From Arenibacter certesii DSM 19833 (lineage in GTDB: Bacteria; Bacteroidota; Bacteroidia; Flavobacteriales; Flavobacteriaceae), in assembly GCF_000429545.1 (NCBI RefSeq), contig NZ_AUCB01000011.1:62001-126000 (forward strand): DNA of 64,000 nt, read 5' to 3'. Numbering within the stretch: the stretch's first letter is position 1; every line of letters begins with the position of its first letter. Below, piece after piece: positions 37,498 to 46,532 of this stretch. A model generated the notes under the pieces. The model saw only the letters and a list, made by a program, of their open reading frames with translations. It was not told the DNA's origin and did no database searches. Both the position numbers and the translations under genes were made by a program.

Positions 37498-38001
37498 ATG
37501 AATAATACTAAAGAATCACTTTCAGAAAATGATTTAAAACATCTGGCTCATTGTCTTGCTTTAGCGAAAGAAGCAGTAGATGCAGGAGATAAACCTTTTG
37601 GATCTATTCTTGTTAATAACAAAAACGAGGTAATTGCATCGGCACGGAATAGGGTGAACGAATTAAATGATTTGGCACATCCAGAGATCGAATTAGCACA
37701 TTGGGCAGCAAAACATGTCTCTCCCGAAGAACGGAAACAAATAGTGATGTACACCAGTGGTGAACATTGCCCTATGTGTGCTGCGGCCCATGGATGGGTA
37801 GGTTTAGGGGGAATTGTATATCTAAGCTCTGCAAAACAATTAAAAGAATGGCTCTTGGAAATGGAAGTTCCTACAGCACCCATTAATTTTTATCCCATTC
37901 AAGATATTGTGCCTAATATTCAGGTAAAAGGTCCGGCAAGTGGGGAATTGCTAGAGGGCATCAAAGCCTTGCATAAGAAGTATTATGAACTGTATTCTTA
38001 A
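37498..38001 (+). CDS. Nucleoside/nucleobase deaminase, zinc-dependent
   Basis: A 167-residue member of the cytidine/deoxycytidylate/guanine deaminase superfamily. The second zinc-ligand motif is PMC in GEHCPMCAAAHGW (Cys-x-x-Cys). The first motif, normally HAE, reads HPE in LAHPEIELAHWA, keeping the zinc-binding His and the catalytic Glu. The C-terminal region matches free-nucleobase or nucleoside deaminases rather than tRNA adenosine deaminase TadA. Cytoplasmic. Substrate cannot be set from sequence; guanine or a modified base is possible. A hairpin terminator follows at about 38.1 kb. Confidence 0.82.
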   Translation: MNNTKESLSENDLKHLAHCLALAKEAVDAGDKPFGSILVNNKNEVIASARNRVNELNDLAHPEIELAHWAAKHVSPEERKQIVMYTSGEHCPMCAAAHGWVGLGGIVYLSSAKQLKEWLLEMEVPTAPINFYPIQDIVPNIQVKGPASGELLEGIKALHKKYYELYS

Positions 38002-38088
38002 GTGAAAATTGGAACAATGGAGAATAGAGCTTTCCTAGATGAATGATAGAATAGGGGGCAGGAGATTCCTTCAATAGATAAATATAAA

Positions 38089-38130
38089 AATAAGCCCCAT
38101 CAATATACACTTGATGGATTATTTTTATAA
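38089..38130 (+). terminator. Terminator after the deaminase gene
   Basis: Arms CCATCAA (38097-38103) and TTGATGG (38111-38117) around a 7-base loop; flanking AATAA/TTATT extend the stem and a T tract follows. Confidence 0.65.
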
Positions 38131-38222
38131 TACCATATCGGATACACCTTCAAGCGTAAGGGTTTAATTTTAGGGGTGCCAATTGAAATAAGTATAATTT
38201 AAGGCAAATACACCTAATACAA

Positions 38223-38744
38223 TTAATTGCAGAGACTACAATTAGACTCTCCCACCAACTTACCTTCAAGGTTCAATTCATATTTACAACATTCATTAAA
38301 TTTCTCAATGAGAAGGCGCTTAGCCCGTCTTATCCGAGCTTTCACATTGGCTAGACTAATTCCTATTTCGGAGGCTACGTCCTTCTGCTTCATTCCTTTT
38401 ATATAAACCATGGTAATTACCGATTTATATTCCTCGGGTAAATTGGCCAAAAAGCGATCAAAACAACATAAATCCAAATAACTTTCTGTTTGGACAATGG
38501 GAGCGTGATTAAGGTCTTGGACTATTTTACTCGACTTATTAAAATAATCATGGATTTCATTACGGACAATTTGAAATGCCCAAGCCTTTGCTTTTTCCCG
38601 GTTTTTTAACTGATGTATATTTTGATGAATTTTTAAAAAAGAATTTTGCATTATATCATTGGTAGTATCCCGATCATTTACTTTTTTAAGTATAAAAAAG
38701 TACATCTGACCATTATATTTATTCCATATGGTAGAAGTTTCCAT
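38223..38744 (-). CDS. sigZ: SigZ-like ECF RNA polymerase sigma factor
   Basis: A 173-residue extracytoplasmic-function sigma factor. Region 2 is at residues 5-75 (NDIMQNSFLKIHQNIHQL, KAWAFQIVRNEIHDYF) and region 4 at 100-155 (LPEEYKSVITMVYIKGMKQ, EIGISLANVKARIRRAKR). The C terminus carries the SigZ hallmark, a Cys-rich tail with CCKYELN and ESNCSLCN, which could bind metal or respond to thiol oxidation. No anti-sigma gene is adjacent. Instead, 48 bases upstream on the same strand lies a gene for a 14-cysteine peptide, so the two are probably co-transcribed. Target genes are unknown. Confidence 0.85.
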   Translation of the reverse strand: METSTIWNKYNGQMYFFILKKVNDRDTTNDIMQNSFLKIHQNIHQLKNREKAKAWAFQIVRNEIHDYFNKSSKIVQDLNHAPIVQTESYLDLCCFDRFLANLPEEYKSVITMVYIKGMKQKDVASEIGISLANVKARIRRAKRLLIEKFNECCKYELNLEGKLVGESNCSLCN

Positions 38745-38792
38745 TTCCTATTTTTAATGTTAAAGGTCGGATCTAAATCCAACCCTTTTTTT

Positions 38793-38906
38793 TTAACAAC
38801 AATCACATTTGCTACATTCGCACTTGTCACAGGGACATTTATTTTCTAGGCAGTTTCCACAATTACATTGTTTGCAGTCGCAATCGGTACATTTACAATT
38901 ATTCAT
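38793..38906 (-). CDS. Metallothionein-like Cys-rich peptide, 37 residues
   Basis: ATG at 38904-38906, TAA at 38793-38795. Fourteen of 37 residues are Cys, mostly as Cys-x-Cys and Cys-x-x-Cys pairs (MNNCKCTDCDCKQCNC, then CPCDKCECSKCDCC), with Lys, Asp and Asn between and no aromatic or large hydrophobic residue except one Leu. This composition is that of metallothioneins and would bind several Zn, Cu or Cd ions. It does not visibly match the classical SmtA or mycobacterial MymT pattern. It precedes the SigZ-like gene on the same strand. Coding is very likely because chance would not give such periodicity. Confidence 0.8.
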   Translation of the reverse strand: MNNCKCTDCDCKQCNCGNCLENKCPCDKCECSKCDCC

Positions 38907-38993
38907 ATCTAAATTGTTTAAGTTCTATATAAGTAGACCGATAAACTTATAAAAAGATACAAATTATTTACTATTTTTTTAATCAGGAAAAGA

Positions 38994-39842
38994 TTAACCT
39001 TGGAAAGTCCATGCAATAAACCGACTTTTTTTATTGCCTAGTTGCATATTAATCACCTTTACAGAGGTAGGAAGGGTTTTGTTTATAGCTCGTTTTATGT
39101 CTTTCACATTTTCATTTTGAGATACTAAGGAAGTAAACCAGTGTATTTGGTCTTTGAATTGCACACTTTCCATTGCCATTTTTTTTATAAAGGCTGTTTC
39201 CCCACCCTTGTACCACAGTTCGTTAGAGAGTCCGCCAAAATTTTGTGAATCTTTTTCTAATAACCTAAGATTTTGGACCTTGCGCTTATTGCTGCGAAGT
39301 GCTTCGGACTTATTCCTAAAAAATGGCGGATTGCATACCACCACATCAAAAACATCATCGGGCAATACAACGTGCTCTAAAATATTATTTTTAAACCGTT
39401 GATGGCGCAAATCTATTTCTTTTAAAACACGATTCTTTTCAATAAGAATTTGAGCGTTATTAAGGGATGTCAGATCCACTTCGGTTCCAGTACACTCCCA
39501 ATTAAAATGACGACAGCCCAAAATAGGGTATATCAAATTGGCTCCAGTACCAATGTCCAATAACCGAATATTAGTTTTTGGAATTAAATCGGAAATATAC
39601 AGTAGATAGTCCAGCCGACCAGGGATAGGAGGGCAAAGATTATTTTCTGGAATATCCCAATAGGTGAGGCCGTAATGCGACTTTAATAAAGCTGTGTTCA
39701 ATGCTTTTACCGCATCTCTATCACCAAATTTTATAGTTTTACTCCCATAATCATTTACAAAAACAAAGTCATTTAGGGTAGGATGAATAGAAGTTAACCT
39801 ATCAAAATCATACTCTTTTATGAAAGGATTTTTTGGGTGCAT
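38994..39842 (-). CDS. rlmF: 23S rRNA (adenine(1618)-N(6))-methyltransferase
   Basis: A 282-residue SAM-dependent methyltransferase matching RlmF (YbiN), which methylates N6 of A1618 in 23S rRNA. It opens with the family sequence MHPKNPFIKEYDFDRL. The SAM-binding loop is DIGTGANLIYPILG and the catalytic N6-adenine motif is NPPF in VCNPPFFRNKSEA. Length is slightly below that of the E. coli protein. It follows the P1-peptidase gene on the same strand with an 8-base gap, so the two are probably transcribed together. Confidence 0.93.
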   Translation of the reverse strand: MHPKNPFIKEYDFDRLTSIHPTLNDFVFVNDYGSKTIKFGDRDAVKALNTALLKSHYGLTYWDIPENNLCPPIPGRLDYLLYISDLIPKTNIRLLDIGTGANLIYPILGCRHFNWECTGTEVDLTSLNNAQILIEKNRVLKEIDLRHQRFKNNILEHVVLPDDVFDVVVCNPPFFRNKSEALRSNKRKVQNLRLLEKDSQNFGGLSNELWYKGGETAFIKKMAMESVQFKDQIHWFTSLVSQNENVKDIKRAINKTLPTSVKVINMQLGNKKSRFIAWTFQG

Positions 39843-39850
39843 AAGGCAGT

Positions 39851-40978
39851 TTATTGTTTACTGATTTTTCCATAGTCGGTCATGATTTTCATAACCCTAT
39901 CAATGGGAAGCGACGCTACTGTATTTCCATTTCTTCCAATCATGGTTTCTGCAGCAAACAAGGAATTTATAATAGCCTCCTCGGTTGCTTCTATAGTTGC
40001 TAAAAATAAGGGTGTCATAGCCTCATTTCTTAGTAGTTTAGCCTCATTAATTAAAGATTCACTGGAATAGGGGATTAAATTATCTTTTGCCGTTGATACC
40101 GCTATTATATAATCACCACTACCATTAGAGGCAATTCCCCCAGTTTTTCCTAATCCTAGCATAGCTCTTTTAGCAAGTCGCTCTAAATTTCTGGAGTCTA
40201 ATGGTGCATCAGTGAAGACTACTATCATGCAAGAGCCATCCGTATCGTAATTGTACTGTTTAGGGATGGAATTCAACTCTTTGGCAATAGGAACGCCATT
40301 GATTTCTAGTACTCCTCCAAAGTTGGATTGAACTAAAACCCCCACAGTGTATCCTCCTTGTGATGGTGGAATTACACGAGAAGATGTACCAATACCTCCT
40401 TTGAACTGAAAACACACGGTACCAGTTCCTGCACCCACATTGCCTTCCATTACCTCCCCAGCCTTGGCATTTTCAATAGCACTCAATACATGTTCTAGTT
40501 TAATGTGCCTTCCCCTTATATCATTTAACCGACTATCGTTGGTTTCCCCAACTATGGAATTTACGGAATGCACATTTTCGTTGCGATCTAAAGTATAGGT
40601 GATTAAGGCATCAGAAGCTATGGGAACACTTAACGTATTGGTTAAGATAATGGGAGTTTCTATATTCCCTAATTCTTTTACTTGACTATAACCTGCTAAT
40701 TTACCAAAACCGTTACCGATATAAATGGCAGCTGGCACTTTGTCTTGAAAAATGTTGCCAGAGTGGGGGAGTATGGCAGTTACCCCCGTTCTTACATTAT
40801 CTCCTAAAATTAGGGTAGTATGTCCAACGCTAACTCCTAAAACATCTGTAATGGCATTGTTTTTACCGGTTTTTAAGACTCCAATCTCAATTCCGTAGTC
40901 CCTTGCTCTTTTGCGTTGGGAATGTGTTTGAAGGGAAATTAGTAAAACTACCAATACAAATAATCTAGTTGGTTTCAT
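39851..40978 (-). CDS. P1 (DmpA)-family aminopeptidase, exported
   Basis: A 375-residue N-terminal-nucleophile peptidase of the DmpA/BapA family, which self-cleaves and then releases N-terminal (sometimes D- or beta-) amino acids. A Sec signal peptide spans about residues 1-20 (LFVLVVLLISLQTHSQ). The domain starts RARDYGIEIGVLKTGKNNAI with VGVSVGHTTL-type strands (LGVSVGHTTLI). The nucleophile Ser is expected in SNGSGDYIIAVSTA. Periplasmic or secreted. Forms a two-gene unit with rlmF, with no evident functional link. Confidence 0.87.
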   Translation of the reverse strand: MKPTRLFVLVVLLISLQTHSQRKRARDYGIEIGVLKTGKNNAITDVLGVSVGHTTLILGDNVRTGVTAILPHSGNIFQDKVPAAIYIGNGFGKLAGYSQVKELGNIETPIILTNTLSVPIASDALITYTLDRNENVHSVNSIVGETNDSRLNDIRGRHIKLEHVLSAIENAKAGEVMEGNVGAGTGTVCFQFKGGIGTSSRVIPPSQGGYTVGVLVQSNFGGVLEINGVPIAKELNSIPKQYNYDTDGSCMIVVFTDAPLDSRNLERLAKRAMLGLGKTGGIASNGSGDYIIAVSTAKDNLIPYSSESLINEAKLLRNEAMTPLFLATIEATEEAIINSLFAAETMIGRNGNTVASLPIDRVMKIMTDYGKISKQ

Positions 40979-41577
40979 AGGGTAACTTTTAGTGCCGTTG
41001 GTGGTTTTCAGACAAGTTAAATTTATAATTGACAGAATTGTTTATTAGTTCTAGGATACACCAAATATAAGTGTTCCATAATTTAAAATTTAATTATCAG
41101 CTTTTCCTAAATATACATTAGAGATAAGCTACCACTCTAATGATTTATATGTTTTTCAGGTAGGCTATAAATAGATATTGAAATTATTCTAATGGTACTA
41201 CATGGTTGTAGATAGGAAAAATTATATAAAACGTAATCTTATAAAAAGAAAACTGAGAATTATGCCTTAAATGTGATTTAACTATTCTAGGAAATAGTTG
41301 TAAAATAGTCCTATTTTTATTATAATGGCCGATCGCAGAATTTACCAAATCGCAAAACAAATATTTATGAAACGCATTCTCTTCAGGCAACCTGAGGTAA
41401 CCCATTTGTTGTATTTAATTTTCACGATGCCTTTTTTGGATAAGCATCATATTAAATTGTTTCCTTCTTATGATTCACCAAATCACGCAAGCTCAAGTCT
41501 ATAATTCAAATTTTCTTAATTCTTTCTTCAGGTTATGAGGAAGGATAAATTTAAAATTAGTAATCCAATAAAGAAAT
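40979..41577. other. Divergent intergenic region, P1 peptidase / BCCT transporter
   Basis: 599 AT-rich bases. A 73-codon minus-strand frame (41184-41405) has unconvincing composition and was not accepted. No RNA, repeat or clear promoter consensus was found, although promoters for both flanking genes must be here. Confidence 0.45.
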
Positions 41578-43242
41578 ATGCCAGTAAAAGTTACTAGAAA
41601 AGAAAAATCTTCCAAGTTTTTAGGATTGGTAGTCAATAAAACAGTTTTCTTAAGTGCCACCTTAATTCTTATAGGAAGTATCCTCTTCACTTTAATATTT
41701 GAGAAAGAGGCCGATCATTATTTTGGAATTGCACAAACTTATGTGTCCGCCCACGGAGGTTGGATCTATACCTTAGCGGTTAACCTGTTCATTATATTTT
41801 GTCTATATATGGCTTTTGGGAAATTCGGAAAAGTCCGAATTGGCGGAAAAAACTCCAAACCCGAATTTAGCCTTTGGGCTTGGTTTTCCATGTTGTTCAG
41901 TGCTGGAATAGGAAATGGATTAGTGCTTTTCAGTATTGCTGATCCAGTGCGTGATTTTTTAAATCCCCCACGTTTAGCGGGAGAAGAACCGGCACTTATT
42001 GCACAAGAAGCTATTAGTTTTTCATTTCTTCACCATGGAATACACGGTTGGGCTATTTATTCTGTTGTGGGCCTCTCCTTAGCTTACTTTACATATAATA
42101 GAAAAATGCCCCTTACGCTACGATCCGCTTTCTATCCACTTTTAGGAAACAGGATTCATGGATGGATGGGAGACGTGATCGATATTATGGCGGTAATTAC
42201 AACCTTATTTGGACTGGCTACAACAATAGGCTTTGGAGTAGGGCAGATCAATTCTGGACTGACTCATGTTTTTGGTATTCCAAGCTCCCTGTTTTATCAA
42301 ATAATTATAATTCTTGCAGTTACCCTTGCTGCCACGCTCTCTGCATTTAGTGGTGTAAATAAAGGGGTTCAAATGCTAAGTAAGCTAAATGTAAGAGTCG
42401 CTTCGGCAATTTTTCTTTTGGTTCTTATTCTTGGGCCAACCACCTTTATATTTAAATCCTATATCCAAAATATTGGGGTTTACCTCACCAACTTTGTGGA
42501 TATGGCCACATGGACAGAAGCGCTCAGGGGAACAGATTGGCAGAAAACTAGGACTATCATGTATTGGGGATGGTGGATTTCTTGGTCTCCATTTGTAGGT
42601 ACCTTTATTGCCCGAATATCTAGAGGTAGAACCGTAAAGGAATTTATGCTCTGTGTGTTGATCCTTCCGGCATTGGTTACATTTCTTTGGTTCAGTGCCT
42701 TTGGTGGAATTACAATGCGCGATATTCTGTTAGGGGATACCGCTATGATCGCTGCGGTTAATGACAATATCTCTACCGCCCTTTATGTGTTTTTCGATAA
42801 ATTTCCATTAGCAATGTTGCTTAAAGTATTGGGTGTTGTGCTTATAAGTAGTTTTATAATCACATCTGCAGATTCAGGAGCCTTGGTAGTAGATAGTATT
42901 ACTTCTGGAGGTAAGCTGAAGACGCCTCCTTTTCAGCGAGTTATATGGGCAGTTGCTACGGGCACTATAGCAGGTGTACTTATGTATGGAGGTGGATTAA
43001 ATGCACTGCAGACTGCAGTCACCATTTCTGGACTTCCCTTTGCCATACTGCTTGTGATGATGTGCTTCTCCCTCCATTCGGGAATGAAGGAAGATTATGA
43101 ACAAGCAGAACGAGAACAGAAACTACTGGAAAGGGAATCCTATAGAAAAAATATCCTTCAACTAGTAGACAGGGAAAGGGAAGCTAGAAGCCAAAACGAA
43201 AAAGAAATTAACGTAGAATCTACACTAACAGATAATAAATAG
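41578..43242 (+). CDS. BCCT-family betaine/choline/carnitine transporter
   Basis: A 554-residue secondary transporter with 12 predicted helices. The BCCT signature appears as MYWGWWISWSPFVGTFIARI (Trp-x-Trp-Trp, helix 8), followed by SRGRTVKEF. The N-terminal core has GIGNGLVLFSIADPV and the Gly-rich segment of helix 3. The last 50 residues are a highly charged cytosolic tail, a region that senses osmotic stress in BetP. Known members import glycine betaine or choline with Na+ or H+ as osmoprotectant. A UspA-type gene begins 3 bases after its stop. Confidence 0.9.
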   Translation: MPVKVTRKEKSSKFLGLVVNKTVFLSATLILIGSILFTLIFEKEADHYFGIAQTYVSAHGGWIYTLAVNLFIIFCLYMAFGKFGKVRIGGKNSKPEFSLWAWFSMLFSAGIGNGLVLFSIADPVRDFLNPPRLAGEEPALIAQEAISFSFLHHGIHGWAIYSVVGLSLAYFTYNRKMPLTLRSAFYPLLGNRIHGWMGDVIDIMAVITTLFGLATTIGFGVGQINSGLTHVFGIPSSLFYQIIIILAVTLAATLSAFSGVNKGVQMLSKLNVRVASAIFLLVLILGPTTFIFKSYIQNIGVYLTNFVDMATWTEALRGTDWQKTRTIMYWGWWISWSPFVGTFIARISRGRTVKEFMLCVLILPALVTFLWFSAFGGITMRDILLGDTAMIAAVNDNISTALYVFFDKFPLAMLLKVLGVVLISSFIITSADSGALVVDSITSGGKLKTPPFQRVIWAVATGTIAGVLMYGGGLNALQTAVTISGLPFAILLVMMCFSLHSGMKEDYEQAEREQKLLERESYRKNILQLVDREREARSQNEKEINVESTLTDNK

Positions 43243-43245
43243 GAA

Positions 43246-44124
43246 ATGACAAAGAATAAAAGTTTGGATAACGAATTAAATCTTATTGTAGCGCTGGACC
43301 TTACAAGAATGGATCCTATTCTGCTGAAATATGTTAGTTATTTAAGCAATGTTTGGAAGGTGAAACACCTTTATTTTACTCATAATATAAAACAGTCCAA
43401 GCTTTATAATCTATACGAGGATTTTTTGAAGGACGATATTACAGTGGAAGATATCGTAGAGCGAGAACTAGAGCGTTCCATTAAAGAAAACTACAATGGA
43501 AATGCGCCACATACTGTTGTAATTACTTCCGATAATTATACAGAAAGTATAATTGCCGATTTAGCGAAGGAATACGATATAGATGTTGTGGTGATGGGGA
43601 ATAAGGACGAGTTGCAAGGAACGGGTGCAATACCGCAAAAATTGGTACGTATGTTAAATAGACATTTGCTATTGGTGCCAGAGGATGCAAGGCATAGTTT
43701 ACAAAAAATGTTGGTTCCCGTAGATTTTAGTTCTAATTCCGCAAAGGCATTTTCAGCAGCAAAAAGTTTAGGTAGTGATGATAATAAGGAAATACAAGCC
43801 TTGCATGTGTACAATATCCCTTCATTCTATTTCCCCTACATTGACACCCAAAAAGCAAAGGATAAAACGAGTGCGCATCTACACGCTAGATTTGATCAGT
43901 ATCGTAAAAAGCACCGACTGCCGCGAGACATCGATTTTATACATATAGATCGCGAAGAGCACTCGGTAGTAGAGATAATTGAACGAGAAGCAGAGAAAGG
44001 GAATTTCGACATTATTTTAATGTCTGCCAGGGGAGGAAACAATATCACGTCCCTTTTTATAGGAAGTATTACAAACGACCTATTATTAATGAACCGAACA
44101 ATGCCCTTGTTGGTCGTTAAGTAA
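43246..44124 (+). CDS. Tandem UspA-domain universal stress protein
   Basis: A 292-residue cytoplasmic protein with two Usp folds: residues about 8-140 (ending NRHLLLVPEDA) and 148-292 (starting LQKMLVPVDFSSNSAKAF). The second has the ATP-loop-like segment SARGGNNITSLFIGSITN, close to the GxxG-x9-GS pattern. The 3-base gap to the BCCT gene makes co-translation near certain, and the pairing suggests that this Usp modulates, or is induced with, osmolyte uptake (TeaD, the Usp paired with the TeaABC ectoine importer, is a known precedent in principle). Hairpin terminator follows. Confidence 0.85.
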   Translation: MTKNKSLDNELNLIVALDLTRMDPILLKYVSYLSNVWKVKHLYFTHNIKQSKLYNLYEDFLKDDITVEDIVERELERSIKENYNGNAPHTVVITSDNYTESIIADLAKEYDIDVVVMGNKDELQGTGAIPQKLVRMLNRHLLLVPEDARHSLQKMLVPVDFSSNSAKAFSAAKSLGSDDNKEIQALHVYNIPSFYFPYIDTQKAKDKTSAHLHARFDQYRKKHRLPRDIDFIHIDREEHSVVEIIEREAEKGNFDIILMSARGGNNITSLFIGSITNDLLLMNRTMPLLVVK

Positions 44125-44129
44125 TAAAG

Positions 44130-44164
44130 CTAGGGCTTTTCCAACAGGTAAAGCCTTTTTTTTT
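44130..44164 (+). terminator. Rho-independent terminator after the Usp gene
   Basis: GGCTTT (44134-44139) pairs with AAAGCC (44150-44155) and is followed by a run of nine T bases. Confidence 0.8.
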
Positions 44165-44244
44165 GTACTCAATAATGTTTAAATTATAAGTCTAGTGATT
44201 TTGTTTGTATGATAAACCTGTATTCTTAGACCTGTATAGACGGA

Positions 44245-45561
44245 CTACCCCGTAGGTCTATCAGGTTTCTCTAGAGGGTTTTGAAGCGATATGGGTGATG
44301 GAGTGTTGTACACATCTTTTACAATCTGGCGCAAGTCTGGAATTACTGTTCTTGCCAATTTAGAATTACTGTTCAACAATACACAAATCCCTAGATCGGA
44401 TTCTGGGTATACTGCAATCTCATTTCTATAACTATTAACACTACCACCGTGATGCCAAACGGTTTTTGGAACTTCGCTATCGTCCTCCAAAAAGGTGTGG
44501 ATTCGCCATCCAAATCCATAATATGATTTTAAATGCCCGGGCCAACGTTGGTAATATTTGCTACTCCCTTTTATTTCTACAAACGGATTAAAGGTTTCTA
44601 ACAAGGCAGATTTCTCCATTAATTCTGGATGGTGTCCCAATAAAAAACGCATCCATTTACCCATATCCAATGCACTGGCATTGATGCCGCCTGCGGCAAT
44701 GGCATTATAATAATTAGAATTGAGGGCTAAAGTTCTCCATCCATTTTTAATGGGTGAATGTGGCATGGCTACATTCTGCTCATGTGACAAAGCTTCGTAA
44801 TCCATAGTTACATTTTTCATGCCCAAAGGTTTAAAAAATCGATTGGTCAAAGAGGTGGTAATATTTTGCCCGGTGGCCTGTAGTACCAACTCTTCACAGA
44901 GTGCAAACATGGCATTTTGATAGCTATACATCAATCCTGGTTTACTAATTGGGACCACATCTTTAAAGCGTGCCGCAATGGTTGTTAAGGGTAATCCGGC
45001 CTCCACAAGATTGGTGTAACTATGATAAGGTGTACCAGATGTGTGCGAAAGTATATTGGCAAGTGTAATATTATCTGTATTAGTTTTGTCTCCTAAGCGA
45101 AATGCAGGAATAAAATCACTTATCCTATCCTCCCAATGTAATTTGCCCTCACTCTTTAAATTAGCGGCCAATACTCCGGCAAACCCCTTGGATAAGGATC
45201 CTAGCCGAAATACAGTTTCACGATCTACACTGCTATTTTGATTGATATCTCGCCTGCCATATCCATCCGAAATTATAATAGAATCTCCTTTTACAATACT
45301 TACTCCTGCACCTACAATATCTCCTGCTGCAATTGCCTTATCAAAATAGGCCTGAACAGCAATTTTTAAGTCGCGTTGTTGCAATTTATACAGTTGCACT
45401 TCAAGGGGGTCAACTAATGGTTCCTCTATGTTCGCTGAAAAGTCCGACTTTTCGGATACGGAATCGTTTTGTGGTGAAACTAGTGAAAAGCCAATATAGG
45501 TAAAAACAAAAATCGTAAGGATTAATAAAGATGTTCTTACTATCATTTTGTTTTGAAGCAT
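44245..45561 (-). CDS. Serine beta-lactamase-like (class C/esterase family) hydrolase
   Basis: A membrane-anchored or exported serine hydrolase of the AmpC/D-Ala-D-Ala-peptidase-like family. The nucleophile motif is Ser-x-x-Lys in RLGSLSKGFAG, the Tyr-x-Asn equivalent is YSYQNAMF, and a His-Gly motif is in VWHHGGSVNSYRN. I use the ATG at 45561 (438 residues), which gives an N-terminal hydrophobic segment (SLLILTIFVFTYIGF) close to the start; the frame extends to 45654. Family members include esterases, peptidases and transpeptidase-like proteins, so antibiotic resistance should not be assumed. Confidence 0.82.
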   Translation of the reverse strand: MLQNKMIVRTSLLILTIFVFTYIGFSLVSPQNDSVSEKSDFSANIEEPLVDPLEVQLYKLQQRDLKIAVQAYFDKAIAAGDIVGAGVSIVKGDSIIISDGYGRRDINQNSSVDRETVFRLGSLSKGFAGVLAANLKSEGKLHWEDRISDFIPAFRLGDKTNTDNITLANILSHTSGTPYHSYTNLVEAGLPLTTIAARFKDVVPISKPGLMYSYQNAMFALCEELVLQATGQNITTSLTNRFFKPLGMKNVTMDYEALSHEQNVAMPHSPIKNGWRTLALNSNYYNAIAAGGINASALDMGKWMRFLLGHHPELMEKSALLETFNPFVEIKGSSKYYQRWPGHLKSYYGFGWRIHTFLEDDSEVPKTVWHHGGSVNSYRNEIAVYPESDLGICVLLNSNSKLARTVIPDLRQIVKDVYNTPSPISLQNPLEKPDRPTG

Positions 45562-45800
45562 ACTAATTATTTTGTAAGTTGATGAAAATAATGGGTTAAA
45601 TTTCGGGTAATATACTTTATTAACGGATGAAGAGCATAGTTTCTTATATTTCAATCGTTATTTGTTTCTTATTAAAGGAGAAGTCCTAAGTTTTAGATGG
45701 TACATGGCAGATTTATAATGTATTATAATATAAGTTGAAGACCTATTTTAATTGGTTGCTATTTTTGTCTGTGTAGATTCACCTTAAACAATCGCTCTTT

Positions 45801-45930
45801 TCACATTTTTATTTGGTTGAAATATTCATTTAGCTCTTTTAAATTTTTTAATATACCACTACCCCAAAATACCCTTTTCAATCTTCTTCAGAATCTTATA
45901 ATTTTCGGCTTTATCTGGCATAAATTTCAT
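45801..45930 (-). pseudogene. Frameshifted small gene translationally coupled to the upstream membrane protein
   Basis: The ATG at 45928-45930 overlaps the stop of the preceding gene as ATGA, a classic coupling arrangement. The frame reads MKFMPDKAENYKILKKIEKG and stops after 23 residues. Removing a single T from the TTTTGGGG tract near 45866-45873 restores a 42-residue protein that continues WGSGILKNLKELNEYFNQIK and ends at 45801-45803. Both halves look coding, so a one-base insertion, a real mutation or a sequencing error, has split the gene. Family not recognised. Confidence 0.4.
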
Positions 45931-46340
45931 TGCTTTTTTTCAATATCTACTATAATTTCATTTTCAGATTTTTCTATAGTTAGAATAGAATCTATGAATT
46001 TTTGGTGGACCTGTGTCTTTATAATATTCCCTATTTTCTCTAGTATTTCTAATTTTACGAATGGAGTTTGGATCATTTGAAGAATGTTATTCCAGTTTTT
46101 ACTATTATACTTAAAAGTTACTCTATGGGTAGACTCCAGAAAATCGGACATATCTATATCCTCAAACTTTTCGTAATCAAAAATATTCCAAAATACAATT
46201 CCGAACGATATTACTAATCCAGCAATTACCGGAATCACCCAGTACTCCAAGTCAAAACCATTAATTAAAACCCATAGGGATAATCCAATAGGGAGTAATA
46301 CTAGGCTTTTTACTGTTATTTTCCATACTTTTTCGTTCAT
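45927..46340 (-). CDS. Hypothetical membrane protein, 137 residues
   Basis: Not recognised. Two hydrophobic helices lie at about residues 10-26 and 33-51 (VIPVIAGLVISFGIVFW), separated by a short loop, followed by an 85-residue soluble region with mixed helix and strand character (HRVTFKYNSKNWNNILQMIQ). The layout resembles small PH-like-domain membrane proteins (membrane hairpin plus beta domain), but this is only an impression. Its stop overlaps the start of a short frameshifted gene by four bases. Confidence 0.65.
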   Translation of the reverse strand: MNEKVWKITVKSLVLLPIGLSLWVLINGFDLEYWVIPVIAGLVISFGIVFWNIFDYEKFEDIDMSDFLESTHRVTFKYNSKNWNNILQMIQTPFVKLEILEKIGNIIKTQVHQKFIDSILTIEKSENEIIVDIEKKQ

Positions 46341-46532
46341 TTTATACTCAGCTAATTATTACTGCTAAAATCTTTAAACCAATACAGAAAATATCTTTCT
46401 CATATCTACTATTAATATGTAGGATCCGCTTTACGTAAAGTTTTCAATGAATATAAATCTTAAGTAATTTTTATTTAGCCTTACTACGAATACCATTTTT
46501 AAAACATCTCCATTATCAAAGCCGGTTTGACG

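Noticed and set aside
41184-41405. 73-codon minus-strand frame in the 599-base gap before the BCCT gene
   Set aside because: No domain-like pattern, no clear promoter, and composition typical of translated AT-rich spacer.
44245-45561. Calling the serine hydrolase an antibiotic-resistance beta-lactamase
   Set aside because: The Ser-x-x-Lys fold is shared by many esterases and peptidases, and nothing in the sequence or neighbourhood points to beta-lactam hydrolysis.
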